Assembly (NCBI GenBank): GCA_033720695.1
Contig: JAWWCA010000074.1
Span: forward strand, 1 to 15,089
Direction: 5' to 3'
DNA: 15,089 nucleotides
Source of the DNA: DATGQT01 sp033720695
GTDB lineage: Bacteria > Bacteroidota > Rhodothermia > Rhodothermales > Rubricoccaceae
The stretch's first letter is position 1. Each line of letters begins with the position of its first letter. The translations under genes and the position numbers were made by a program. The notes under the pieces are model-generated. The model made no database searches, was not told where the DNA came from, and saw nothing but the letters and a program-made list of their open reading frames with translations. Shown here one piece after another: positions 8,401-14,833 of this stretch.

Positions 8401-8537
8401 ACCCGAGCCGGTCGCCCAACCGCATCCAGCCCGTCCGCGTCGCCCTCGCCGATGCCGTCGCCGGGGCGGTCCGAGAAGCCGACCCCCTGCGCACGCTCGG
8501 CTTCGGGGTCCCGCCCGGCGACCTCCTCCGGCCCTGA
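5493..8537 (+). CDS. Lipoprotein fusion of GH3 beta-N-acetylglucosaminidase (NagZ-type) and serine beta-lactamase-fold domain
   Basis: A 1014-residue two-enzyme protein. It starts with a lipoprotein signal (LFLVLLGC, Cys15). Residues about 55-385 are a GH3 catalytic barrel of the NagZ type. KHFPGHG (227-233) followed by DSH (238-240) carries the Asp-His acid/base dyad, and VTDGLDM places the nucleophile at Asp312. Residues 385-415 are a Pro/Thr linker. About 430-615 is the GH3 C-terminal alpha/beta domain. From about 632 a class C/PBP4-like serine hydrolase domain follows, with SVTK (Ser696, Lys699), YSD (786-788, replacing the usual YxN) and HTG (944-946, the KTG-equivalent). Such fusions are known in Bacteroidota. 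The GH3 half should remove terminal beta-GlcNAc from muropeptides or chitin oligomers. The serine hydrolase half may be an esterase, amidase or DD-peptidase; its substrate is not readable. Acts at the envelope. Confidence 0.92.
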   Translation: MTKLGVALFLVLLGCGLGGGLVRSDRVVETAPPAPPADPLDTLWPGTAPWAEAVLDTLALEEKVGQLFVTHARGTAEGTRGAEWARLTALAREGMIGGVLFFKGEAATQARATRDLQARTAIPLLVAQDMEFGPGMRVEGGTAFPNPMALGATRSPELAYLMGRAVAEEARAMGVHQNYAPVADVNNNPLNPIINVRSFGEDPALVAALATAYMRGMQDGGLIATVKHFPGHGDTETDSHAALPVLPFDRDRLDAVELVPFRAAVDAGVMSVMTGHLDLPQLDPGLPATLSRRIITGLLREDLGFPGLVVTDGLDMAGVRAGRDAGEVAVAALEAGVDQLILTRDERRAHAAVLAAVRSGRLAESRIDASVRRILRAKAWAGLATPLRVSPATPADERRGGPTPTPSPEAPRPDRFRALAAPDDDVLRRSERLADEIARRAITVVQAPDGPLPFVGPDAPRRVLTLVLDDSNDERTGLPFVGAVAASVPDGGAATHRRLGEDDPPQRFAEALAQAPLHDVVLVATFVRVRSWSGQIELPARHKAFVERLMAGPRPVVLLAFGNPYVPLGLPRPAAYVAGYGGTDAIQRAAADALFGRIPVQGRLPVSVPGRYRYGQGVALAQQALRPAPPEEAGLDADVVEAIERVIEDGIANRAFPGAAVAVGRSGRLVHLAGYGHFTYARADAVTPRSVYDLASVTKVVATTAAAMHLVEEGRLDLDAPVARYLPAFGQAGKAAVTVRHLLAHQAGQRAFHPFHTHADLQTPEAIRAFIHADPLRYPPGTRTVYSDFDMIVLGDVIEAVTGQPLDVVAREAFFEPLGMTRTTFRETGRTDPTVVPTEVDRTFRRRTLQGEVHDEAAWLLGGVAGHAGLFSTAEDLARFAFLLTNGGEAYGQRLLRPETIEAFTRRVSPRGQYPMALGWMTWRPPEEGSSSAGTLFGPRSYGHTGYTGTSIWIDPDRELFVVLLTNRVHPSRSPNRIQPVRVALADAVAGAVREADPLRTLGFGVPPGDLLRP

Positions 8538-8541
8538 CGGC

Positions 8542-9060
8542 GTGGCGACGCCTCGATCGCTCCGGATCCGGGCCGAAGAGGCGCGCGACCGGGCCGCCGT
8601 CCGGCGCGTCCACACCGAGGCGTTCGGCCGGCCCGACGAGGCGGACCTCGTGGACCGACTGCGGGAGCAGGCCCGCCCCTACCTCGGCCTCGTCGCCGAG
8701 CAGGAGGGGGCGGTCGTCGGGCACATCGCGTTCAGCCCGGTGACCGTAGCGCCCCCCTCCGAGCGGTCGCTGTGGGGCCTGGCGCCGATGGCCGTGCGGC
8801 CGGCGCTGCAGCGCCAGGGGATCGGCACGGCCCTCGTCGAGGAGGGGCTGAGGGCCTGCCGGCGGGCCGGCGGGGAGGCCGTGGTGGTCCTCGGCCACCC
8901 GCGCTACTACCCCCGCTTCGGGTTTCGGCCGGCTTCCCGGTTCGGCCTCTCCTGCGTCTACGATGCCCCCGACGAGGCCTTCCTCGCCCTCGAACTGACC
9001 CCAGGCGGGCTCGACGGCGTGGCGGGCGTGGCGCACTACCACCCCACCTTCGCCGGCTGA
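8542..9060 (+). CDS. GNAT-family N-acetyltransferase, YhbS-like
   Basis: A 172-residue acetyl-CoA-dependent transferase. RIRAEEARDRAAVRRVHTEAFG begins the fold; GLVAEQEGAVVGHIAFSPV gives the central strands. LAPMAVRPALQRQGIGTALVEEG carries the motif A acetyl-CoA pyrophosphate loop (QRQGIG). GHPRYYPRFGF is the hallmark of the YhbS/COG3153 branch. I chose GTG 8542, 4 nt after the GH3-fusion stop, because the homologous region starts at once; the 8452 frame start would overlap the fusion gene by 86 nt. The tight spacing points to one transcript with the fusion gene. The substrate is unknown; an amino-sugar or peptide amine would fit the neighbour, but that is speculation. Confidence 0.88.
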   Translation: MATPRSLRIRAEEARDRAAVRRVHTEAFGRPDEADLVDRLREQARPYLGLVAEQEGAVVGHIAFSPVTVAPPSERSLWGLAPMAVRPALQRQGIGTALVEEGLRACRRAGGEAVVVLGHPRYYPRFGFRPASRFGLSCVYDAPDEAFLALELTPGGLDGVAGVAHYHPTFAG

Positions 9061-9101
9061 TCACGACCTCGCACGGGGTGGTCCCGCGCGCCGACGGCGC
9101 G

Positions 9102-9109
9102 TAGCTTTC
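9102..9109 (+). promoter_or_regulatory. Possible -7 promoter element
   Basis: TAGCTTTC matches TAnnTTTG at five of six fixed positions. It lies 46 nt before the preferred ATG at 9155. No clear TTG exists at the -33 position (TGG is found there), so the call is weak. Confidence 0.25.
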
Positions 9110-9154
9110 CCGGCTCGGGCGCTCATGCCTTCCACATCCTTCCCTGGCCCCACG

Positions 9155-9844
9155 ATGCCCCGCCGCTCGCCTCTCCTTGGCGCCACGCTGCTCCTCATCG
9201 CTGGCTGCGACGCCTTCGGCGGCGACGGCTTCCCCGCACCCGACGTGTCCTGGGCCCGCCCCGGGGCCGCCCTCGTCTTCGACTACGTCTCAGGGCCGGA
9301 CTCGCTCCGCACCCTCATCGGGAACGAAGCCATCCCCTCGACCCCGTCGGCGGCCACCTTCCGCGTCGAGACCGACGTCCTCGGCGCGCTCGACGACGGG
9401 CCCGTCGGGATGTGGACGTTCGCGTACGACGGGCCCGGGACGTCCCCGGTCTACCTCGGCTTCCGCCTCCCCCTCCACGAGGACCGCCTGACGACGACGC
9501 CCGAGGGGCTGGCCATCGTAGACCGGCTGACGTGCGACCCGTACGGCGCCGGCCCGCAGGGTCAGTTCGCCTGGATCCGCGTCCCCCGCGAGCCCGCCGG
9601 CCTCACGGAGTTTCGGTGCGGCCGGAGCGCCGGCCAGTCGCTGGACGAGGGGCCCTACCAGACGGTGGAGACGCCGGCGGGCCGGTTCGAGGCGTACCCC
9701 CTCGAGGGCCTCGGCGGCTACAACGGCGCGAGCGGCGGCTACGACACCCAGCGCGAGTACTGGTCGTGGGAGCACGGCCTCGTCCGCGTCGACCTCCTCT
9801 CGCCGGAGGGCGTCCTCCGAGGCCGCCTCGTCCGAGCTGACTAA
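9155..9844 (+). CDS. Lipoprotein of unknown function
   Basis: A 229-residue predicted lipoprotein. MPRRSPLLGATLLLIAGC is a short basic-hydrophobic signal with a good lipobox (IAGC, Cys18). The mature part is beta-rich, opens with WARPGAALVFDYVSG, and carries two further Cys in LTCDPYG and FRCGRSAG that could form a disulfide. Near the C-terminus VETPAGRFEAYPLEG and YWSWEHGLVRVDLLSPEG resemble the end of lipoproteins in which a measured property is read from a folded beta barrel, but I do not recognise a named family. I prefer ATG 9155 to ATG 9125 because the signal peptide begins there. It stands 94 nt after the acetyltransferase gene and may have its own promoter. Confidence 0.8.
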   Translation: MPRRSPLLGATLLLIAGCDAFGGDGFPAPDVSWARPGAALVFDYVSGPDSLRTLIGNEAIPSTPSAATFRVETDVLGALDDGPVGMWTFAYDGPGTSPVYLGFRLPLHEDRLTTTPEGLAIVDRLTCDPYGAGPQGQFAWIRVPREPAGLTEFRCGRSAGQSLDEGPYQTVETPAGRFEAYPLEGLGGYNGASGGYDTQREYWSWEHGLVRVDLLSPEGVLRGRLVRAD

Positions 9845-9854
9845 GCGCCCGCTC

Positions 9855-9898
9855 CTGCAGCGGGAACAGCCGGAGCCTGCAGCGGGAACAGCCGGAGC
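9855..9898. repeat. Perfect 22-bp tandem direct repeat, two copies
   Basis: The unit beginning CTGCAGCGGGAACAG occurs at 9855-9876 and again, without gap or mismatch, at 9877-9898. It begins 11 nt after the stop of the preceding lipoprotein gene and runs into the hairpin at 9890-9909. Confidence 0.95.
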
Positions 9899-9909
9899 CG
9901 CCTCCGGTT
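9890..9909 (+). terminator. Stem-loop between the lipoprotein and FmdB-like genes
   Basis: AGCCGGAG pairs with CTCCGGTT across the loop CCGC: 8 bp including one G-U pair. Only two T follow the arm, so it is at best a weak intrinsic terminator. Its 5' arm is the end of the second 22-bp repeat copy. Confidence 0.4.
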
Positions 9910-9944
9910 GCACCGCCCGGTTTCTCCCACGCGCTCCCCCCGCG

Positions 9945-10250
9945 ATGCCCACGTACCTCTACCGCCGCGAAGACGGCACCGAGTTCGAGGTCTTCCAGCG
10001 AATCACCGACGCCCCGCTCACCGAGGACCCCGAGACGGGGCAGCCGGTGCAGCGCGTCATCACCGGGGGCGCCGGGCTCCAGTTCAAGGGCTCCGGCTTC
10101 TACCTCACCGACTACGCCCGAAAGGGCGGCGAGGCCAAGGGCGGCGACGGTGCCATGGACGCGAAGGGCGAGTCGGCGCCCGACGCCAAGCCCGCGGCGA
10201 CGGCGTCGGAGCCGAAGGCTGAGGCGAAGGCGCCCAAGAGCGAGGACTGA
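9945..10250 (+). CDS. FmdB-family-like protein lacking zinc-ribbon cysteines
   Basis: A 101-residue protein. MPTYLYRREDGTEFEVFQRITDAPL aligns by eye with the FmdB putative regulatory family (typically MPTYEYxCxxCGxxFE.FQ...PL). GGAGLQFKGSGFYLTDY (45-61) is the equally characteristic second half. In typical FmdB proteins two CxxC pairs hold a zinc ion. Here the protein contains no Cys at all: the first pair is replaced by RREDG and the second by EDPETG. Residues 62-101 are a low-complexity Lys/Ala/Glu/Asp tail (AATASEPKAEAKAPKSED) that should be disordered. FmdB function is poorly defined (originally a proposed regulator of formamidase). It ends 7 nt from the convergent minus-strand gene. Confidence 0.85.
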   Translation: MPTYLYRREDGTEFEVFQRITDAPLTEDPETGQPVQRVITGGAGLQFKGSGFYLTDYARKGGEAKGGDGAMDAKGESAPDAKPAATASEPKAEAKAPKSED

Positions 10251-10257
10251 CGCCCGC

Positions 10258-10518
10258 TCATCCGCGCCGTGCGCGGGAGGCCCGCCGGCGCCGGGTTCGC
10301 CGGATCATCTCGTCGTAGGCCTGCTGGCACAGCCACGCCTCGCCGTCGGTGTAGGCCGGGCGGAGGTAGTAGGTGCCTCTGCGGTGGAGGGGGGTCCCGT
10401 AGGCGAGGCACGTGGCCTCGGGCGCATCGTCCCCAGCGCGCCACCGCACGCGCCGCCACGGGCGCTGGGCCAGGGCCTCCCAGAACGCGTCGTCGTGGGG
10501 GGGCCGGACCGAGGGCAT
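10258..10518 (-). CDS. Small basic protein, unknown function
   Basis: An 86-residue protein starting MPSVRPPHDDAFWEALAQRPWRRVRWRAG. The middle carries aromatic-rich RRGTYYLRPAYTDGEAWLC and the end is strongly basic (RRTRRRRASRARRG), which might bind nucleic acid or membrane phospholipid. Two Cys (37 and 64) are present. I recognise no family. Its ATG overlaps the TGA of the upstream PspB-like gene by one base (TGATG), so the two are almost certainly translated together. The frame is open far upstream, but that part is antisense-type composition and overlaps the PspB-like gene, so the short start is preferred. Confidence 0.6.
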   Translation of the reverse strand: MPSVRPPHDDAFWEALAQRPWRRVRWRAGDDAPEATCLAYGTPLHRRGTYYLRPAYTDGEAWLCQQAYDEMIRRTRRRRASRARRG

Positions 10519-10832
10519 CAGGCGGTCTGACGAGCGCGCGAATCGGGCGTGCGGGCCTCCTCGTCCGGGCGCTCGAGCCGGAGCGGAGCCTGGGGCGCTG
10601 CGAGGAGGCGCTCCTCCTCCAGCTGCTCGATCCGGGCCCGGAGCGGGTCGGTCGCCTCGTCCACGGCCACCTCGATGAGCATCTGCAGCTCGCTCATCCG
10701 GAGGGCGCCGCCCCCCGTCGCCCCGGCCTTGGCCTTCTTGACCCGGACGATCCCGCTGACGATGACGGAGGGGAAGAGCACGAACACCGTCACCATGCTG
10801 ACGGCGATGACGAGGAACTCGGTGAAGTCCAT
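10518..10832 (-). CDS. PspB-like single-pass membrane protein with coiled coil
   Basis: A 104-residue protein. Residues 5-28 (EFLVIAVSMVTVFVLFPSVIVSGI) form one transmembrane helix, followed by a basic cytoplasmic stop (RVKKAKAG) and a Gly-rich hinge. Residues about 44-76 (MSELQMLIEVAVDEATDPLRARIEQLEEE) form an amphipathic helix or coiled coil. The tail is Pro/Arg/Glu-rich. This layout, one N-terminal helix then a coiled coil ending RARIEQLE, resembles phage-shock protein B, which relays envelope stress in the Psp system; PspB is usually about 75 residues. I see no PspA or PspC nearby, so the assignment rests on architecture. The gene is coupled by TGATG to the downstream small basic protein and lies 128 nt after the caspase-like gene. 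Confidence 0.65.
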   Translation of the reverse strand: MDFTEFLVIAVSMVTVFVLFPSVIVSGIVRVKKAKAGATGGGALRMSELQMLIEVAVDEATDPLRARIEQLEEERLLAAPQAPLRLERPDEEARTPDSRARQTA

Positions 10833-10927
10833 GACGAGGGCGCGGCGGTGGGTGAGCGACCCCCCGGGCTACGCGGCCACCTTCCAGGAGTTGCGGGGCG
10901 GGCGCGGAAGCCGAGGAGCCGGCACGG

Positions 10928-10955
10928 CCCGAGAGGGCGCCGCGGCCTCCCCGGG
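10928..10955 (-). terminator. Imperfect hairpin after the caspase-like gene
   Basis: On the minus strand CCCGGGGAGG can pair with CCCTCTCGGG across an 8-nt loop (two G-U pairs, one mismatch), 5 nt after the stop codon of the caspase-like lipoprotein. No T-tract follows. It could mark the end of the PPC-caspase operon. Confidence 0.3.
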
Positions 10956-10960
10956 TCTCC

Positions 10961-13240
10961 CTACCGGAGGAGAAACAGCGTGGAGAAGGCGCCGAGGCTG
11001 CCGCGGTCCACGACGAGGTGCTGGTGCCCCGGCCGCGTCTCGCCCGCCACGATGGCTTCGAGCCCACTGTTCCGGACGTCCCCGGCATAGCGGGCGCGGA
11101 GGTACTCGCTGAGCTCGAGCGGGGTCAGCGCGCGGTTGCGGTCCTCGTCGGCCTCGGGCGTGGTGAGCGCGTCGGAGAAGAACCGGGAGAGGTAGCCGCC
11201 GGCCTCAAACTTCGACGCCACGGCCGAGACCACGTCCTCCTCCGAAGAGAACAGCCCCATCCGGCCCGGCCGCGAGATCAGGTCCTTGGCGAAGCCGCCG
11301 CTGTAGCACGCGTCGAGCACGACGAGCTGGTGGCCGGCCCGCAGCGGCGCGAGGAGCGCGTTCAGCTCGTCGTCGAGGATCTCGCCGTCGTAGAGCTCGA
11401 TGGACTCGTCGTGGCCGTCGGGGTCGGCCGCCTGGGCGCCCGCCCGGGGGTAGCGCGCGCCGTGGCCCGAGAAGAAGAGGACGAAGAGGGTCCGCTCGTC
11501 GGTGCGCGCGGCGAGGTCGCGGACGGCCGCGCGGAAGGCGTCGCGCGTGGCGGCGCGGTCGGTGAGGACGACGGCGTCGTCGGGACGCATCCCGGCGCCG
11601 CGGACGAGCGCGTCGCGGATGAGGGCGGCGTCGGCGGCGGTATAGGCGAGGTCGGTGGCGCGCCCGCCGTAGTCGGAGATGCCCACGAAGAGGCCCGCGA
11701 TCCGGTCGTAGGCGGGCGGCTCGGGCCGCATCGCGTCGGCCTGCGTGATGCGGAGGCGGTACGCGCCGGTCTCGCCGGGCGCGTACGAGGTCGCCTCGAT
11801 CCGGTAGCGACCGTCCATCGGCATCACCATCTCGACGAGGCTCCGCGTCCGGTCCCCCTCGTGGTCGTCGTTCGTGATGATCTCGCCCGCCGGCGTGGTC
11901 ACGACGAGGTAGGTGTCGAAGGCCGACGAGGTCATCTCGATGCGGACGGGCTCGCCCGCTTGGCCGTCGAAGACGTGGAGGTCCACGAACTCGCCCGTCT
12001 CCAGGCGCCGGTCGCTGGGCGCCAGCGAGCCGGCCGCGGCCTGGTCGATCGCGAGCTCGCCGGCGTCGAACCCGCCGGCGGACGGGGCCGGCTCCCCCTC
12101 CGCCACCGTCCCCACGCCGCCGAAGCGCTCGCTGAAGTCCATCGCCAGCTCGTAGGCGCCCTGCTCGTCGGGGGCGTAGGAGGTGACGTAGACGCGGTAG
12201 AGACCCGGCTCGCTGACGTCGTACTCGATGCGGCTGCGGGTGAGGTCGCCCTCGAAATCGTCGTTCTTGAGCGCCTCGCCGCGGGGCGGCTGCAGGACGA
12301 GGTATGGGTCGAACGCGCTCGACCGGAGGTCCAGGCGGACGCGCCGGCCGGGCACCCCCTCGAAGGTGTACGTGTCGTAGTACTCGCCGGACCGCCGGCG
12401 CCCGTCGCCGGCGCCGAGCTGCCCGCGCGCGGCGCGCGACTGGCCCCCGCCCGCCGCGAGCCCCCCGCCCTCGCCGCCGCGGATCGTGAGGTCGTAGGCG
12501 CCCGTCTCGCCGACGTCGTAGCTGGTCACGAGCACGCGGTAGGGGCCCGTCTCGGGGAGCGTCGTCGAGATGAGCGAGCGGGTCCGGTCCCCCTCGTGGT
12601 CGTCGTTGTCGACCTGCTCGCCGTCGGGCATCTGGAGGATGAGGTAGGGGTCGAATGCGGTCGACCGGAGGTCGAGCACGAGCGGCTGACCGGCCCGGCC
12701 TTCGACGACGTACGCGTCCACGAACTCGCCCGAGGTGAGGGTCTCGTCGCCGCCCTCGAGCTGCCCGCGCTCGTAGCGGGGCCCGGCGGCGCCCACCCCG
12801 GCCGTCTGAGCCGGGGGGCAGTCCTCGCACGCCGGCTGGTCGCCGACGTGGATCCGGAGCTGGTAGTCGCCCGTCTCGCCGCTCGCGTACGAGGTGACGT
12901 AGGCGCGCCAGGTCCCGCTCTCGCTCGCCTGGACCCGGAGGTAGGAGCGCGTGCGGTCCCCCTCGACGTCGTCGTTCTGCTCCTTGTGCCCCGACGGCGC
13001 GACGAGGACGAGGTACGGGTCGAACGCGGTCGCACGGAGGTCGAGCTCGACCCAGTCGCCGGCCGCGAGCTCGACCGGGTACTCGTCGTAGTACTCGCCG
13101 GTGGAGAGCGCGGGGTCGCTGGCGTCGAGGCGGCCGCTATGGCCCCCCTGTTGGCTGCAGGCGGCCTGCGCGAGCAGGAGGGCCGCCGCGAGCGGGACGA
13201 CGCGGTGTGCGGGCAGGAGGAGGAATCCAGGGCGCTTCAT
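10961..13240 (-). CDS. Exported caspase-like cysteine peptidase (C14-type) with four PPC domains
   Basis: A 759-residue predicted lipoprotein or secreted protein. The signal runs to about residue 28 (ALLLAQAAC; QAAC is an imperfect lipobox). Four PPC-type beta-sandwich repeats follow at about 36-131, 158-254, 271-366 and 402-498. Each carries the pattern TGE(Y/F)xD, AFDxYLxL, NDDxEGDxTRS and a final TSYxxxExGxY. Between repeats 1 and 2 lies a CEDC pair (138-141). Residues about 510-759 are a caspase fold: GLFVGISDY opens it, LFFSGHG gives catalytic His593, and LVVLDACYSGG gives catalytic Cys645, both in canonical metacaspase/caspase-like positions. Target and specificity cannot be deduced; acidic residues near the active site might favour basic P1 residues as in metacaspases. 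It starts 6 nt after the preceding caspase gene, so the two are co-transcribed. Confidence 0.9.
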   Translation of the reverse strand: MKRPGFLLLPAHRVVPLAAALLLAQAACSQQGGHSGRLDASDPALSTGEYYDEYPVELAAGDWVELDLRATAFDPYLVLVAPSGHKEQNDDVEGDRTRSYLRVQASESGTWRAYVTSYASGETGDYQLRIHVGDQPACEDCPPAQTAGVGAAGPRYERGQLEGGDETLTSGEFVDAYVVEGRAGQPLVLDLRSTAFDPYLILQMPDGEQVDNDDHEGDRTRSLISTTLPETGPYRVLVTSYDVGETGAYDLTIRGGEGGGLAAGGGQSRAARGQLGAGDGRRRSGEYYDTYTFEGVPGRRVRLDLRSSAFDPYLVLQPPRGEALKNDDFEGDLTRSRIEYDVSEPGLYRVYVTSYAPDEQGAYELAMDFSERFGGVGTVAEGEPAPSAGGFDAGELAIDQAAAGSLAPSDRRLETGEFVDLHVFDGQAGEPVRIEMTSSAFDTYLVVTTPAGEIITNDDHEGDRTRSLVEMVMPMDGRYRIEATSYAPGETGAYRLRITQADAMRPEPPAYDRIAGLFVGISDYGGRATDLAYTAADAALIRDALVRGAGMRPDDAVVLTDRAATRDAFRAAVRDLAARTDERTLFVLFFSGHGARYPRAGAQAADPDGHDESIELYDGEILDDELNALLAPLRAGHQLVVLDACYSGGFAKDLISRPGRMGLFSSEEDVVSAVASKFEAGGYLSRFFSDALTTPEADEDRNRALTPLELSEYLRARYAGDVRNSGLEAIVAGETRPGHQHLVVDRGSLGAFSTLFLLR

Positions 13241-13246
13241 CGGGGA

Positions 13247-14821
13247 TCACGGACGGTCTCGCGCGCCGAAGAAGAAGGTGCTGCCGGGCTCGTTGCCCCC
13301 GAAGCCTCCGGAGAGCGGCGTGGGGCCGCTCACCTCGCGGGCGAACAGCACCACCTCCTCGAAGACGAGGAGGTCGTCGGCGTTGTGGCCCCCGGGGCTG
13401 CGGAGGGCGCGCAAGAGGTGATGGGCGAACGGGGAGTGCTGGCCGGGTCGACCGTCGGAGACGTACTCGCGGGCGCCGCTCGTCAGGGCCAGCCGGGCGC
13501 GGTAGCGGCCGTACCGACGCACGAGCTCGGCTGGCGAGGCCGTCTGGTAGGGGTCGGTGACGTCGCGGTACTGCTCCACGAACGAGCCGCCGAAGCAGAC
13601 GTCGAGGACGAGGAGCACGCGGTGGGCCGGGAGGAGGTCGAGCTCGGCGGCGAGGTCGGAGTAGCTGATCCAGCTGGCGCGGTCGCCGGGGCGCCCATCG
13701 CTGGGGACGACGAATCCGCGGCCGTGCTTGTCCTCGCCGACGAAAGTGCCGTGGCCGGCGAAGAACACGAGGAGCTGGTCGTCCTCGTCCGCCTCGGCCT
13801 CGGCGTAGCGGCCGAGGGCGGTGTAGACCTCGGCACGCGTCGGGTTTCGGACGACCTCGACCTCGAACCCGTAGCGCTCCCGGAGCTCCGCGCCGATGGC
13901 CTCGGCGTCGGCGATGGGGTTGACGAGGTCGCTGAAGCCGGGGGCAGCGTAGGCGTCGGTGGCGAAGAGGAGGGCGCGGTCGCGGCCGGTGCGGAGAGGC
14001 GCCTCGCCCGGTTCTGACGGCTCGCCGATCACGTCCGAGCGGTTCGGGGACGCGACGTCCTCACGCCCCCGCGGCTCCAGGGTCAGCGTGTAGTCCCCCG
14101 TCTCCCCGACCTCGTAGCTGGTGACGAGGGCGACGTAGACACCGGAGACCGGGAGGATGTGCTCGATCCGAGCCCGGTCGCGGGCCCCCTCCCAGTCGTC
14201 ATTGTCGAGCTGACGCCCGTCCGGCATCTGGAGGATGACGTAGGGGTCGAAGTCGGCGGAGAGGAGGTCCACCACGAGGCGGTCCCCGGCGTGCCCGGCG
14301 AACCGGTAGCGGTGGACGTACTCGCCGGTGCCGAGCGTCATGTGCCCGTCTTCGAGCGTCCCCCGCATCGTGCGGAGGCCGTCGAGCAGGACGCCCTCGG
14401 TGCTGGGCCCGCTGTCGTCGTCGCGGACGACGAGGTCGAGGGTGTACGGGCCCGTCACCCGGGGCGCGAACGAGGTCGCGATCAGCGTCCACGTCCCCTC
14501 GTGCGCGACCTCGCCCCACAGGAACGAGCCGCCGCCCGGGAGGGGCGGGAAGTCGTCGTTGTCGAACTGGCCGTCGCAGAGGCCCACGACGTCCTCGCAG
14601 TGGGGCGGCCGGAGGATGAGGTACGGATCGAAGGCCTCGGACCGCATCGCCACCTCGACGTACTGGCCGCGCCGGAGCGCGACCTCGTAGGTGTCCATGA
14701 GCTCGCCGGAGCCCATGGCGAGGTCGCCCGGTTCGAGGGCGCCCTCGATGCGCTCCTGCCCGGCGGCGGGAGCCGCCGCGCCGAGCGCCACGACGAGCAC
14801 CAGGGCCAGGAGTCGGTGCAT
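13247..14821 (-). CDS. Secreted caspase-like cysteine peptidase with two PPC domains
   Basis: A 524-residue secreted protein. MHRLLALVLVVALGAAAPAAGQ is a signal peptide with probable cleavage after AAG. PPC domain 1 (about 24-132) has an insertion carrying Cys75 and Cys82. PPC domain 2 (about 153-249) has FDPYVILQMPDG and NDDWEGARDRARIEH. The caspase domain (about 279-524) has LLFATDAY, NPIADAEAIGAEL, His357 in VFFAGHG and Cys409 in LLVLDVCFGGSF. LTSGAREYVSDG and SPFAHHLL are typical of the C-terminal half of bacterial caspase-family proteins. Catalytic residues are present, so activity is expected. PPC domains usually sit beside secreted proteases and may serve as targeting, substrate or folding modules. 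The start lies 12 nt after the stop of the upstream PPC protein. Neither caspase has a T9SS sorting domain, so location is probably periplasmic. Confidence 0.9.
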   Translation of the reverse strand: MHRLLALVLVVALGAAAPAAGQERIEGALEPGDLAMGSGELMDTYEVALRRGQYVEVAMRSEAFDPYLILRPPHCEDVVGLCDGQFDNDDFPPLPGGGSFLWGEVAHEGTWTLIATSFAPRVTGPYTLDLVVRDDDSGPSTEGVLLDGLRTMRGTLEDGHMTLGTGEYVHRYRFAGHAGDRLVVDLLSADFDPYVILQMPDGRQLDNDDWEGARDRARIEHILPVSGVYVALVTSYEVGETGDYTLTLEPRGREDVASPNRSDVIGEPSEPGEAPLRTGRDRALLFATDAYAAPGFSDLVNPIADAEAIGAELRERYGFEVEVVRNPTRAEVYTALGRYAEAEADEDDQLLVFFAGHGTFVGEDKHGRGFVVPSDGRPGDRASWISYSDLAAELDLLPAHRVLLVLDVCFGGSFVEQYRDVTDPYQTASPAELVRRYGRYRARLALTSGAREYVSDGRPGQHSPFAHHLLRALRSPGGHNADDLLVFEEVVLFAREVSGPTPLSGGFGGNEPGSTFFFGARDRP

Positions 14822-14833
14822 GACCGGGGTCTG

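Noticed and set aside
5310..8615. 1101-codon open frame on the minus strand opposite the GH3 fusion gene
   Set aside because: It mirrors a gene with clear GH3 and beta-lactamase motifs. In high-GC DNA the antisense frame is often free of stops; its product is a Gly/Ala/Arg/Val/Glu-rich sequence with no motif.
11740..13100. Regularly spaced similar segments that might suggest a repeat array or CRISPR
   Set aside because: The spacing of roughly 350-400 bp and the encoded conserved residues show that these are PPC protein-domain repeats, not short direct repeats with spacers.
11018..14017. 999-codon plus-strand open frame opposite the two caspase-like genes
   Set aside because: Low-complexity Val/Gly/Ala/Glu/Arg product, spans two well-supported genes, and is explained by GC-rich third positions of the real genes.
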